A stretch of 64,000 bases of DNA from Allolobophora icterica (GCA_963556255.1 OY744613.1:49809745-49873744); one strand, 5' to 3'. Positions 34,601-44,154 are shown, counted from the first letter of the stretch. The notes: generated by a model from the sequence alone, not told the origin. Numbers and translations: made by a program.

Positions 34601-37469
34601 TATGAAGCCGATTATTTTAGTTTCGCCCAAAAACTACGCATACGACGTTGTATAAGGGCTATCAAGGAGTTTCCAGTCCTGTGTATAATAGGTCCTTGGT
34701 TTCTACAGTGTTTGCTAAGTAGTGCAATGCTAAATATAAATCAATAATAAGAAACAAGACATAGACACTAACACTTGTGCTCAGTTTTCTATTTGTAACG
34801 AAAATTGTGCAAAAAACGTCAACTGTAAAATAATTTGCATCGGCGCCGATACTTTTTCTCCGATACCGATTATGCCGATTCCTCTAATAATCGGCCCGAT
34901 TACGAATGCTCCCGATGCATCGGTAGAGCTCTAGACCCAGTACAGAGTCAAAGATTAGCAGACGAAGAAAACATGGATGCATCAGAAAACCAAGTAGGCC
35001 CTACCTTCATAGAAGTAAATAAACCTAAGCAAACGAGAAGAAACTTACCAAACTGTCCATAACAATGATCTTCAACTTCTTAAAATTTGTGTTTAGAAAT
35101 GTTCAATAACCAAACGTATAATTTAGTGAAGGGTTATTTAGTTATTTGTGACAAATATATTGGTAATCACTTGCGCAATGTGTATTAATCGTTATGGTAA
35201 GTAATCGCGTATTAGTATTTTGCATGCAACTGTTACTGCTAAATTTCAAAGTCGTTTTGGGCAATTCAAGAAATAGCACTAGCAACTGACAAATTTAGCC
35301 ACAAGTTCACCTCTTATAGACACAACTTTTTCACACTATTACAATTAATAATTCAAAAAAATTTTTTACCATTACGTTCGCACCACCCTAGTGTACACAC
35401 ACACCGCTTGACATTTATACATACATTACGTGTGAAGTTCTGTAATGAGACTAGTTTAACACTTAATATTTAACAAATGATTAAAACCGAGTTGAACCAC
35501 ATAGGCCTATATGTACTTTGGTCAATTTGCCCCAGTTACCTTGGTCTATGAAGCTATAGAGATAATAATTTATAAAGTATAGAAATTATTGTTCGGTGTG
35601 ATCTAAGTTAGGATAAATACATAATATTCTTAAACCAACCTATTACTGTAAGTATTGCAGACGGCCCAATTGCAGTGTCAGTGCAAGTGTATACTCCTGC
35701 TTGTTGCATAGTTGTTGCTTTGACAACCAGATTACATCTGTTGTTGCTGCCTCCTGATCGATCAACTTCGTATTGAGTGGTAAATCCAGACTGAACCACG
35801 CAGTTGATAACAATGTTCTGACCAGTAGATGCTTCAACTTTTTCTCGTTTTGTCGAAAACACCCAGTTCTGTAGTGTTGTATCTGACGTACAATTGAATA
35901 TCGCCTGACCTCCAACTTCAGCAACTGTATTCAGTGCTGAATTCGTAATCCTTCCAGCGACATCTGAGAAAAACTAACATCTTTTATTTAAAACAGTACA
36001 ACTGTGTTTGACATTGCCCTCCTTTCATAAGTTCAGAACTGCACATGAACAAGCGAGAGAACACCGATGGCGTTTTGAGCAATTGTGGGTGAAGGACTTG
36101 TCGTCAAAGAAACATCTTTGCAAATAATTGCAAAAATTGAGAAAATAAATTTGTTTTAGCTCATCTAAATCATATACAATTGTTTACTGACATTAACTTA
36201 GGGATATTGTGCAATGCAGTTAAATTGCAATTAGTTAATTATTTATAAAATATAAATATTGAAATTCATTTACATAGTCAGTCATCAATGCGTACTCGAT
36301 AGTGTAGTGGTTAGCGCGCTGGAGTTTCATTCGCGAGGTGAATGTTTCAAATCCCATTCAGGGCAGAAATTTGGTTCGTTATTTCTATTCCGCCTGCGCC
36401 CTAAGCCAAATCAGCTACAATGAGTGCACACACTGACTGTACTCTGTCGGTGGGAAGATGAAACGGCGAGGGAGAGTACTGTCCTCATATGCCTAGGCTA
36501 AGAAAATGAAGTCGCTAACTCTTTACACCTATGGCTGCCTCAGGGCACGCTTAGGTGTTTGCTCTTCTTCTCTTCCTCTTCAATGCGTAAACTATGTGTA
36601 AGTAAACATGGCATTGTATCCCCGGTTCATTTGGGTTTTATTGCAAAAGCAGAGGCTTTAATTTATACAAAAGAGAACGTCTTTTCTTGTAAATGAGGCT
36701 CAACTTTCGCTGTTGATACAAGCCTGTTAAGTTAATTAATGTCAAGCTCTGCTGTCTGTTCTGTTAGTAGTTAAGATTTATCGCATAACATGTACTTGTA
36801 CAGCGCAGTGCGTTTGCAGGCGCTTAATTAAAGAAAAAATATTATTATTATTATTATTAAAACTCGGAAGGGTTAACGTCTGTATAAATATACTTGAATG
36901 TCTGGACCACTAAGGTACGCTATGACTTTAAGCCTTTAAGGTCTGTAAATTATTACCATAATTATTCATTATTAACTTCCAATTCAAAAGGCTTTAACCA
37001 TGAATTCAAAGCCGTAATCAGATCAAAGAGACAGCTTATGATTGATAAGCAATTTGAAACAGATAAGTTTTAGCTGAATATCTGAATGCATAGTAAGCAT
37101 TTCTTCTTCTTTGGTTCTCTGCCCTTAGGCAGGTTCGTATGTCCAACGGCGCCATTCCTCTCGATGTTGAGCTTCCGCTTTCATCTGTCTGTAGCCGTCC
37201 CTCTTTATTGTCCAGTCTAGGAACATCGTTCTTGGTCTTCCTCTTGTCTTTTTCCCTTCCATTCTACCCTCGATGATATCTCGTAGCAGGGAATTTCCTC
37301 TCATTATATGGCCAATCCATCTTCTTTGACGCTCTCTGATTGTCCTCATCATGGATCTCTCCTCTCCCACCATTTAGTAAGCATTTAGTTCAGACTAAAT
37401 CAACTGAAACCAACCTGTAAAGTTCAGTCCACCGGCCAGAACCACAGTCAACACAGTATTCCACCTCAT
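25538..37469 (-). CDS. Gene B: three-Ig, single-pass receptor with two YxxL tail motifs
   Basis: Seven exons in minus order: 37469-37415, 35963-35640, 31715-31368, 29057-28812, 27633-27583, 26209-26096, 25689-25538. All internal junctions are phase 1 and the joined frame is 430 codons (429 residues). The order is signal peptide, V-like Ig, second Ig lacking the B-strand Cys, C2-like Ig, Cys-containing stalk, transmembrane helix, cytoplasmic tail with AVYQEL and TIYAQL. Gene C has the same exon plan, which is strong mutual support. A role as an inhibitory or SH2-recruiting surface receptor is inference from the tail. Introns hold LINE, hAT and SINE insertions plus relics of duplicated Ig exons. 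The start at 37469 is the ATG that aligns with the gene C start. Confidence 0.8.
26096..26209 (-). CDS. Gene B transmembrane exon
   Basis: Acceptor GTACTGTAG, donor AACG|GTAGGT, 114 nt, phase 1 to 1. It encodes [20 protein letters not shown], then [17 protein letters not shown]: a helix of about 22 hydrophobic residues without charge, then a basic stop-transfer. Gene C has the same length and the shared core AIVLGSL. Confidence 0.9.
26234..27450. mobile_element. LINE copy with an inverted 5' segment, in gene B intron
   Basis: From about 26660 to 27420 the plus strand reads LINE ORF2 C-terminal text ([77 protein letters not shown]). It ends in GAGGCGCTTTATAGATTTTG and an ATACA tail. From 26644 back to about 26440 the minus strand reads RT text ([17 protein letters not shown]). 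The inverted junction fits twin-primed integration. Confidence 0.8.
27583..27633 (-). CDS. Gene B stalk exon
   Basis: Acceptor TTGTTTCAG, donor CCAG|GTACAG, 51 nt, phase 1 to 1. It encodes [16 protein letters not shown]. The gene C stalk (RNDSCEAASENVVQ) aligns on ND-x-C. Without this exon the third Ig exon, which ends in T, joined to the membrane exon, which starts GA, would make a TGA stop; this was the reason to look for it. The lone Cys could link two chains. Confidence 0.75.
27675..27908. mobile_element. hAT-type MITE, 234 bp
   Basis: Ends CAGTGTCTTTTTT and AAAAAAACAGCACTG are imperfect inverses. Flanks CACAAAAC and GACAAAAC match at 7 of 8 bases. The interior has GGAACGGCGTTCCGG. It lies 40 bp from the gene B stalk exon. 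Confidence 0.75.
28319..28386 (-). pseudogene. Relic of a duplicated third-Ig exon
   Basis: On the minus strand it reads NASNAIRE, a stop, then [12 protein letters not shown], followed by a GTAAGT donor. It aligns to the last 23 codons of the intact exon at 28812 ([20 protein letters not shown]). It has an in-frame stop and no upstream half, so it is dead. Confidence 0.75.
28812..29057 (-). CDS. Gene B third Ig domain (C2-like)
   Basis: Acceptor TTTTGTATCAG, donor TGTGT|GTAAGT, 246 nt, phase 1 to 1. It reads [58 protein letters not shown]. The B-strand Cys (ITCDAS), core Trp (YSWIG) and F-strand Cys (AYSCNAS) are all present: a canonical Ig fold. An extra Cys lies in VPVCPG. The same 246-nt exon occurs in genes C and D. 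N-x-S/T sites are present. Confidence 0.9.
30173..30628. mobile_element. hAT-type MITE, 456 bp
   Basis: Perfect 8-bp duplication GATAATGG (30165-30172, 30629-30636). Ends TAGGGGTCAGCCGG and CCGGCTGACCCCTA are perfect 14-bp inverted repeats. There is no coding capacity. It is in gene B intron 3. Confidence 0.92.
31051..31209. mobile_element. Foldback MITE built of CAGGGATTTTGTAAAATCCCTG palindromes
   Basis: CAGGCAATTCGT and ACAGATTGCCTG are imperfect ends. Inside, GGGATTTTGTAAAATCCC, almost a perfect palindrome, occurs twice, with several half copies. The target duplication is unclear. Confidence 0.7.
31368..31715 (-). CDS. Gene B second Ig domain (no B-strand Cys)
   Basis: Acceptor ATTTCTTTCAG, donor TTGT|GTAAGT, 348 nt, phase 1 to 1. 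It reads [74 protein letters not shown]. The core Trp and F-strand Cys (YTC) are present, but the place of the B-strand Cys is taken by Ser/Tyr (TMSYTV). The same loss is seen in genes C and D. NTS is an N-glycosylation site. Confidence 0.88.
31820..31975 (-). pseudogene. Relic of a duplicated V-like Ig exon
   Basis: It reads [20 protein letters not shown] and [11 protein letters not shown], matching the first half of the V-like exon at 35640-35963 ([20 protein letters not shown]). The frame then breaks and the second half is absent. It lies between the intact V-like and second Ig exons of gene B. Confidence 0.75.
32330..33276. repeat. Duplicated ~300-bp intron segment carrying hAT insertions
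   Basis: GACGGGAGTTCATTGCTGGG, GTACGTGGACATGCT, CATTCCTGTTCTAAGTTACA and ACACTACCTTTTGTAGGGCA occur at 32330-32600 and again, after the copy starting at about 32650, on both sides of an insertion. The first copy keeps both target sites empty, so it serves as an internal control for the two insertions at 32717 and 33285. Confidence 0.85.
32717..33073. mobile_element. hAT-like MITE with 35-bp perfect inverted ends, 357 bp
   Basis: GGCGTAGTTGCAGTAACGGG at the left is exactly mirrored by CCCGTTACTGCAACTACGCC at the right, and the match continues for 35 bp. The 8-bp duplication is GTTTTTTG (32709-32716, 33074-33081). The interior has four ~45-bp copies of TTTTAATCGTTGATCC. The empty site is at about 32393. 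Confidence 0.92.
33285..35390. mobile_element. hAT-like transposon with decayed ORF, 2.1 kb
   Basis: Perfect 8-bp duplication GTGTACAC (33277-33284, 35391-35398) and ends TAGGGTGGTGCGA/TGCGCACCACCCTA-type. An open stretch at 33958-34185 reads [40 protein letters not shown] and [10 protein letters not shown], then breaks. I do not recognise the family. A later frame ([20 protein letters not shown]) is cut by a nested element at 34523 and ends at about 35062. A region at 33545-33740 with GGGTGGGGGTACG looks like another small insertion. Confidence 0.85.
34523..34933. mobile_element. hAT-type MITE nested in the 33285 element, 411 bp
   Basis: Flanks GATCCAGT and GACCCAGT (7 of 8). Ends TAGAGCTGTGCCGAT and ATCGGTAGAGCTCTA are imperfect inverses, and CCGAT repeats fill both arms. 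Its removal with one flank rejoins the host frame as REIDPV followed by QSQRLADEE. Confidence 0.85.
35640..35963 (-). CDS. Gene B first Ig domain (V-like)
   Basis: Acceptor GTTTTTCTCAG, donor AATAG|GTTGGT, 324 nt, phase 1 to 1. It reads [93 protein letters not shown]-strand Cys, Trp (QNWVF), the terminal AGVYTC and two extra Cys (INC, RCN) are present, so a second disulfide is likely. It is the membrane-distal domain. Confidence 0.9.
36298..36592 (+). mobile_element. tRNA-derived SINE (family 2), plus strand
   Basis: A-box-like TAGTGTAGTGGTTAGCGCGC, B-box-like GTTTCAAATCC (36344-36354), then AGGGCAGAAATTTGGTTCG and ATGAAGTCGCTAAC, ending in a TTCTTC-rich tail. A short tail sequence and TTA repeat follow at 36800-36860. 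Confidence 0.85.
37105..37380 (-). mobile_element. LINE ORF2 C-terminal fragment
   Basis: The minus frame reads [40 protein letters not shown], then [18 protein letters not shown]. The RWIGH and GRPR motifs are typical of the end of several non-LTR ORF2 proteins. It lies just downstream of the gene B signal exon, in intron 1. Confidence 0.75.
37415..37469 (-). CDS. Gene B signal-peptide exon
   Basis: ATG AGG TGG ... ACA G|GTTGGT gives [18 protein letters not shown], a short n-region with Arg followed by a hydrophobic core. An in-frame ATG two codons upstream (37473-37475) exists, but the gene C start aligns with this one, and both coding exons are then 55 nt. The 5' leader TCTTCGAATTATG matches gene C TCTTCGAATTGCG. 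Confidence 0.8.
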
Positions 37470-37475
37470 CAGCAT

Positions 37476-37960
37476 AATTCGAAGACGACGAATAACAGTC
37501 TGCATTCTTATACGATGGAAACAATTAAGTCTACATATGCTACCAAAGTCTCTTAAACTTTCGCTTTATCGGAGTTCTTTAACGCTAACAACATCAGTCA
37601 TGCAAGGCCTTTTACAACCACAGCAGAAACTCCGTTGATTAGGAAGGGAAACCCCACGGCTGTGCCTCACTAACTTTGCCCAGTAACAATATATCCTCAT
37701 CTAGCTAAAGTTAACATCCACTGCATTATCTTACAGATATTTCAACAACTTCAGATTCTAAACACTGTGTCCAGGTTCAAGAAATATTAGTCACACTGGA
37801 ATAACCTGATGAAACATTTATGCTACATGCTCGAACATTGTTTTTTTTTCCTTCGCTACTTTAAATTCAATTAATATTTTTTAAAGTTTACGAATGGTCA
37901 ACTTAAAATGAGTCGATATTATTACATAATAATTTCTCTAACATTATCGATGCAACAGTG
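37476..37960 (-). promoter_or_regulatory. Gene B 5' flank conserved with gene C
   Basis: Segments align in order with 51536-52250: the leader, ACTGTGTCCAG, and TTTACGAATGGTCAACTTAA (37885) against TTTATGAACGGTCCGCTTAA (52170). Conservation outside exons suggests a duplicated promoter. No TATA or initiator is called. 37960-39340 shows no recognised feature. Confidence 0.45.
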
Positions 37961-39774
37961 GCATTTAGGTCCTCACCTTGTCCCCAGTCCACGATCCTAA
38001 TGTTTGCATTAGTGTGCGAAAGGGTTGACTATGGCTATGGTATTTATTCAGATCAACCAAACAAATCAGCTGCACTATGTTTTGAATGATGGAATTCGGG
38101 TAATCGGCGGTAATATGTACGTATATCTGTGTTTAGGCATAGATCCAGGTTCATGTTAGAGGCAATCAACTATGACAAATTTCTGAATTGAAGATCTTAA
38201 TATTTTGCTATCTGTCGTCCAGACAATCCTCCATCTTATCTTCATGGCTATGCTCTTCTGTATATTCCATCCCTGGTCCTCGAAACTTCCCTGTGCTGAG
38301 GAAGGTTACCTGGTTATCGCACCGCCCTGATCTTCCAGGTTGAAGCATAGAAACTTCGCTGTGGTCAGTCTATCATTCCGAAATAACTCACGATGTGAAC
38401 TTATTGGCCGTTCTTTGCCTCTTTTCTGCCAGCACTTTAAAACCGCTTTCTATGTACCACGTCTTGATTTGCCAGGTTCATACTGCCTTTGTCAAGTTTC
38501 TATTGCAATGGCACTATTATATGTAATTGCAATTAGAAAAAGAATTACTGTGTTCCTGTGTAATTCTTTGCTAACTAATTCGCCTGCTAAGAACCGGTTT
38601 AAGAGTCATGCAAAATGTTAGTTACTGGCCATAAATTATAGATCGTCAGTCTGTTCTGAAAAAACTGCAGTGTCTGCATTTGTCCGATACCATAATTAGC
38701 CTAATAAAATCTGAATTAGCACGGAATTGTTAGAGATGTCAAATTAGAATACGAACCTTCTGTTACAGAAGTCCTGCTCATGTCACTGAACAAATAATTT
38801 GAAGCTGGCATCATTTCTGCGGATTATCTTGTCTAAATGTAGAATTCTGTCAGTAATTTCGAACACTGGATTTATTTATAGTTGCCGCTGTAAGTTTTGT
38901 ACGTTTGACTGAATTTTCGTCGCATGTTGTCTTGGCCTACGTGACTCTATGGCAAGTGATGGAGTTCCTGATGTGCGATTAAGGATGTGATCTAAAGGTA
39001 GCTGCAGATGGGCAATTTATGTCTTAGCGGAGGAGAAGCGACGCGGGTCCTTGAAGTGACCTTGACCGACAAACGACGAACGCCTATTCGACGTGCAGGC
39101 TATCGGTCCGAAACTGGGGGAGGGGGCAAAATCGTCTCTTGTCATTGAATTAGTAAAGAATTTTGCAGCACAGAAAGCAGGCACTATTCCTTCTGTGTGA
39201 AGAAGTAGCATTATATATTACTTTGTTACAGGTATAATAGTTAAATTTTACTTGTTGTAGGACTACTAGATAACAATCTACTAAAATAAAATGATTCGCA
39301 ATGAAGAACAATTTGACTTGTGTCAAATCCTCTGCACAGACATGGGCGGCGATACCGGAGTAGTCCCCGGCGCCGCCGCCATCCGCCGCCGCCGCTAAGC
39401 CCTCAAGTCGAAACCAGTCGATAAGCTATCGACTGCTAGCGACTTCGATCACATAATATTTTGCTTGTTGTTTTAATCGCGGATTCTAAATTCCAAGTAA
39501 ACAATGACAGAACCGTGCTTCTACTAGTTAACAGCTGATAACATATAATCAATTGTAGGCCTACGTCCATGCATGTTGTTGTCCATCAATGCAAATAATA
39601 TCTATGTAGAAACTGAAACTGAAATTTGTCAGTTTTCAATTTTCCAGAAATTTTACAACTGAAACGAAAACGAAAATTATTTCAGAACTGAAACTGTAAT
39701 AAAAACTGAAATTATTTCAGAACTGAAACTTGGACTAAAATAGAAATTAGCCTACGAACCCAAAACTGAATTAA

Positions 39775-40795
39775 CCCTCGAATGCCCAAGGGGGGGGTCC
39801 GACCGGACCCCAGACCCGCATTTCGCGGATAACTTTAGAACGGCTACGAACTTGTAAAAACGGTTTTAGGACATCCTAAAGCCTTCAATTTGGCTTCGTA
39901 TGACATATTTTGCGTGATTATTCTACCACCCTGTAGCCCACAACCATAGCATATACCGAGGCACCCCCCAAGATATGCGGCTGATGGTCATACTAGCACA
40001 TGGTTTACCAGCCTAGAAATAAATTTATAACGCACGTTATTGTGAAACATCATATACCAATCGATTGCAAATTGAATCTGGATTATAACAAGCCAAATCT
40101 CGTTAAAATATTTCAATCCTGTACCCCACAACCATAGCATATACCAAGGACACCCTCCAAGATATGCGGCTGATGGTCATAGGCCTACTGGCACATGGTT
40201 TACCACCCAGAAATATATTTTTAACGCACGTTATTATGAAATACCATATATCAGTCGATTGCAAATTGAATTTGAATTATAACAAGCCAAATCCCGTTAA
40301 AATATTTCATTCATGTACCCCACAACCATAGCACCCACCAAGGACACCCCAAGATATGCGGCTGATGGTCATACTGGCATATGGTTTACCAGCCCAGAAA
40401 TAAATTTTTAACGCACGTTATTGTGAAATACCATATATCAGTCGAATGCAAATTGAATTTGGATTATAACAAGCCAAATCCCGTTAAAATATTCCAATTC
40501 TGTACCCCACAAACAGGCAATAACTAAATGCGTACATTATTGAATACCTGCGAAAAATCCCGAAATTGCAAAACACTACAAACAAGTATTAAAGTTCAAA
40601 TAAAGTTTCACCAGGTGGCGCTATTGTGAAATACCATATATCAGTCGATTGGAAATTCAATTTGGATTACAACAAGCCAAATCCTGTTAAAATATTCCAA
40701 TCCCTTCTCCAGATATCACAATGAAAACACTGGGGTCCGGTCGGACCCCCCTCTTGGGCATTCGTGTACCAAAAAATAGCTTGGGCACTCGAGTG
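39775..40795. mobile_element. TTAA-flanked piggyBac-like nonautonomous element, 1021 bp
   Basis: TTAA flanks both ends (39771-39774, 40796-40799). The ends CCCTCGAATGCCC and GGGCACTCGAGTG are imperfect inverses. Subterminal GGTCCGACCGGACCCC and GGGGTCCGGTCGGACCCC mirror one another. TTAA target use and CCC-type ends point to piggyBac. There is no transposase. It is inserted in an ACTGAAACTG-rich stretch within the foldback element. Confidence 0.75.
39928..40515. repeat. Three ~190-bp tandem units inside the TTAA element
   Basis: CCCACAACCATAGCATATAC, GATATGCGGCTGATGGTCAT, AACGCACGTTATTGTGAAA and AACAAGCCAAATC recur in order from near 39931, 40118 and 40314, with a partial copy from 40500. 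Confidence 0.9.
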
Positions 40796-42639
40796 TTAAA
40801 ACTGAAACTGTAGTTATTTTCAAAACTGAAATATCACATGGCTTGGACTTTGTGGTATGGCCTATGCTTTGTTCATTTTTATAAGCACTCAAATGCGTCA
40901 AAAATTCACATTTACATTAATTTCCAGAGTCATCGGTCTGTCCTCTGTCAGCATGTCCACATGGAGCGGAGCCCATGTAGAACCCATATTCCGATGTTGT
41001 ACCCGTATAGAATTCATTTGGGTCCCATCTAATGCCCACGGAAATGCCCACGGTCAGTACAGTATGCGGTAAAATGCATTATATTATTAGGCTATCAGGT
41101 ATGTCCAATAGACATACCTGATTACCTGAGACGTCGATAGCAAGTCGCTAAGTCAGTCGGTAAGTCTAAGCGACTTATTCAGTCGATAAGCATGCGACTC
41201 AGTCGACTGAGTCGCTAAGTCAGTCGCTAACTCATCAAGTCAGTCAGTAACTCCTTAGCGAATGACTCTAACAGTGGGAGGGGCACGCTATACAGCAGTT
41301 CCCAAAATAAAAAAAACACGAAAAATGTCACGCTCGAAAAAAAATTTCACCTCTTTTTGACCAGATCATTTCAACAGTGTTCAGTGTTTCCCCACCTGAG
41401 AAACAAAATCGGCGCCGCTGTGCACAGCGCCGAAAAATTATATCCTGAGGTCGGCACTGGTTAATAATTCAGTCGACTAAGCGACTAAGTCACATGCTTA
41501 TCATCAAGTAGGCCTAACACTATAATGCATTTTACCATAATTATTTTGTACTGACTGTGCCGTCATTTCTGTGGGCATTAGATTTGACCAAAATGGGTTC
41601 TATAGATGCGGGTTAATATGTTAATATGCGTGCTCTCCTCTTTGTGGGCATGCTGACAGAGGACAGACCGATGACTGAGAAAGTTAATGTGAATTTATGA
41701 AAGGTGACAGACGCATTTGAGTGTTTATAAAAGGAATAAAGCATACGACTAAGTCAAAGCCCGGATTTATCTCGTGAACGCAAGAAATGGCCGTCTATTT
41801 TCTCCAATTTTCGAAATAATATTATCAATTTTCCTGGCTTCATCTGCATCCGGACCGCTGGCTGAAGTCGTTGACACCAGCCTATTTCAACGAAACGTTT
41901 GCATGTACAAAGAGACGCCATTGTCGAGGAAAACAAGTGCGTCACGTCAGGTTACAGACATCTGAGTAGTGCTAGCAAGTATAGCTAGCAAAGTAGCAAG
42001 TAGGCTAGTTAGGTAGTAAGTAAAGAACTGGTGATCTGATATCGACTGATTGTTGCAAAGTGGCAATTGTTGCTCCTGTCCTGCTGCTTATGTCTTCGTC
42101 AAAAATCGAAACTCGGAGACCGCGATTAAGACAATAAGCAAAATATTGACGTGAACAAAGTCGCTACAGCTGTCGATAGGTTATCGACTGCTTTCGAGTG
42201 GGTGGCTTAGCGGCGGCGGCGGGGACTACAATAAGGGACTGTTGGGCGGGGACACAACGCGTGTCAACTATCCGATGGTTGGGCTAGACATGGGCGCCAT
42301 TTGGTGTATACTTATATGTGTTTGCCTAATCATCTATGCAGAGCCTTTGGACAACACCTAGAAAGCGGAAGTTGTCCTAGACATCCTGTGTGTCTATGTC
42401 TATCTGTGTGTCTGCAAACAAATCTGTTTGTCTAGCTTTATGTTTGATGAAGGTTGCTATAGGATTCCATGACAGCTACGCTCACAGCCAAAGAAGATCT
42501 ATTTATAAACGTAGGCCTTTTAGCGTAATAATTATGAGATGTAGAATAACAAACATTATATAGAAAGTGGGCAGCACGAAACAACATTCTGTCCAACCAG
42601 GAAGAAAGACTGCCTTTGTAGAATAAAGAGAAGAAGAGC

Positions 42640-42908
42640 AGTCCCTTAAGCTAGCCCTGAGGCAGCCATGAGTATGAGGTCTTAGCGACTTCATTTTCTT
42701 GGCATCGGCATACAAGGGCGGGTGGCGAGTCCTCTCCCTCCCAGTCTCATCTTCCCACTGACAGTGTACGGTCAGTGTACTGATCATAGTTGAGTTGGGT
42801 AGGGGGTGCAGATGGAACAGAAATTTCGAACCAAATTTTTGCCCGTGCGGGGATTTGAACCCCCGACCTCTCGCTTGCCAGTCAACCAGTATACACTATC
42901 GAGTGTAG
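42640..42908 (-). mobile_element. tRNA-derived SINE (family 2), minus strand
   Basis: The minus-strand head has GGTTCAAATCC with GGGGGTTCAAATCCCCGCAC around it, then AAATTTGGTTCGAAATTTCT and GTCAGTGGGAAGATGAGACT. The tail is TTCTTCTCTTTATTCTACAA. On the right, GTGTAGTGGTTGACTGGCAA partly repeats the head in the opposite direction. 42920-43480 has no recognised feature. Confidence 0.8.
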
Positions 42909-44002
42909 TGGTTGACTGGCAATCGAAGACAATGGTGGATGAAAGCTTAATTTGGTCCTTTTATTTAGGAACACAGTTTAAAAACGTTGCATTCAAATCA
43001 GTCAAACTCTCCTTACTCACCACTTCATTCTATCAAATAATTATTACCCTCGATCAACGGATACCACGAGTCTTCCTGACATTGATTTTTAGTCTGACAA
43101 TTCTAATGGACTGTGACTTTGATTACGATTTCACTTAAAGCGAACATCGATTGGTGTTTTTTACATTACAAAAACGGCGCTACGAAAGTCAATATATTGG
43201 ATGACATTGCATTAGAACACACTTTTGTTACTTCTTTTCCGACGCAATTGTTGCTGTTGATTGATTCAGTATTTAAAATTTAAAAAATCTACGTTTTATG
43301 TTGATAATAATATACGAGGACATAATATTACAACAAACAATCAAACGAATTTCAACTGAAATTCGCCTATAATATCACTCGAAATTCATTTAAGCAAAAA
43401 CTGAATCTGGAATAACGTAATCTCGATTGAAATTGACAATTGATAGATATGGTTAGAGTCAATCACACACCAGATATCTGGCGTCAGAAAATGAAGACGA
43501 TGATGACGATTATGATGGTGAGGAGGAGGGAATGGTGGTGATGACGAAGACGATTATGCTGACGACGACATTGCATTGACATTGAAAACTAAGATGCATC
43601 ACTATCAAAAGTGTTGGTAATCTTAATGTTGCCATTCACAAGTTGAAGCAAAATTAAATTAAGATGTGAAGTACAGTGTTTAAACGTAAAAACAAATCGA
43701 CCTTCAGTCGCCTGAATTCAGGCGTCAGAGTCCGGAAAATCACAAGTTGGCACATCTCAACACGCCACATATGTGCATTTGACTGCTGTTCCACTTGACT
43801 TATTTCGACGCTGTAGAAGTAATTAAATTCGATTAACGTTGTAGTTCAGAATCATCAGTGGGTATACAAGTGTTTAACTCAGTGTAATTCGAACGTTTCC
43901 AATGAATCCAGATATTCGAGTTGGCCCAAAGTCTGATGAGCGAAGAAATTGGCAGAAACATATTCTAATGATAATTATATTCGAAGTTAACCGCTGTAAA
44001 AA

Positions 44003-44154
44003 TTAGTTTGTCAATTGTGCGTAGATGGTTGGCTGTTGTCTTGTTGGACTTAGTTCTTGGTAAACAGATGGTGAACTGGGTTCCTCTGTCTCGTTCCGAT
44101 TATGCCCTTCGTTATTTTGGTGTCCAATGTTGGAAGTATTTTCCATTTTTATAC
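44003..44154 (-). CDS. Gene C terminal exon: cytoplasmic tail with ITIM
   Basis: Acceptor ATATTTTAG, 152 nt, stop TAA at 44003-44005. The product runs [55 protein letters not shown] fits (S/I/V/L)xYxx(I/V/L); TIYAQL is YxxL with Thr at -2. Conservation against gene B is highest around the two tyrosines. Confidence 0.88.

Larger units (their letters stand above)
39355..42240. mobile_element. Large imperfect foldback element
   Basis: The left arm 39370-39485 (CCGCCGCCGCTAAGCC, CAGTCGATAAGCTATCGACT, ATATTTTGCTTGTTGTTTTA) is mirrored at 42110-42230. A second arm pair, about 40860-41240 against 41465-41750, shares CAGCATGTCCACA, CGGTCTGTCCTCTGTC and GTCGACTGAGTCGC-type sequence in inverse order. 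The arms surround a loop near 41280-41460. The end motif may be TAGTCCCC. The superfamily is not assigned. Confidence 0.65.

Noticed and set aside
38340..38621. 93-codon plus-strand reading between genes B and C
   Set aside because: No recognisable domain, no paralogous match, ordinary length for chance in AT-rich DNA.
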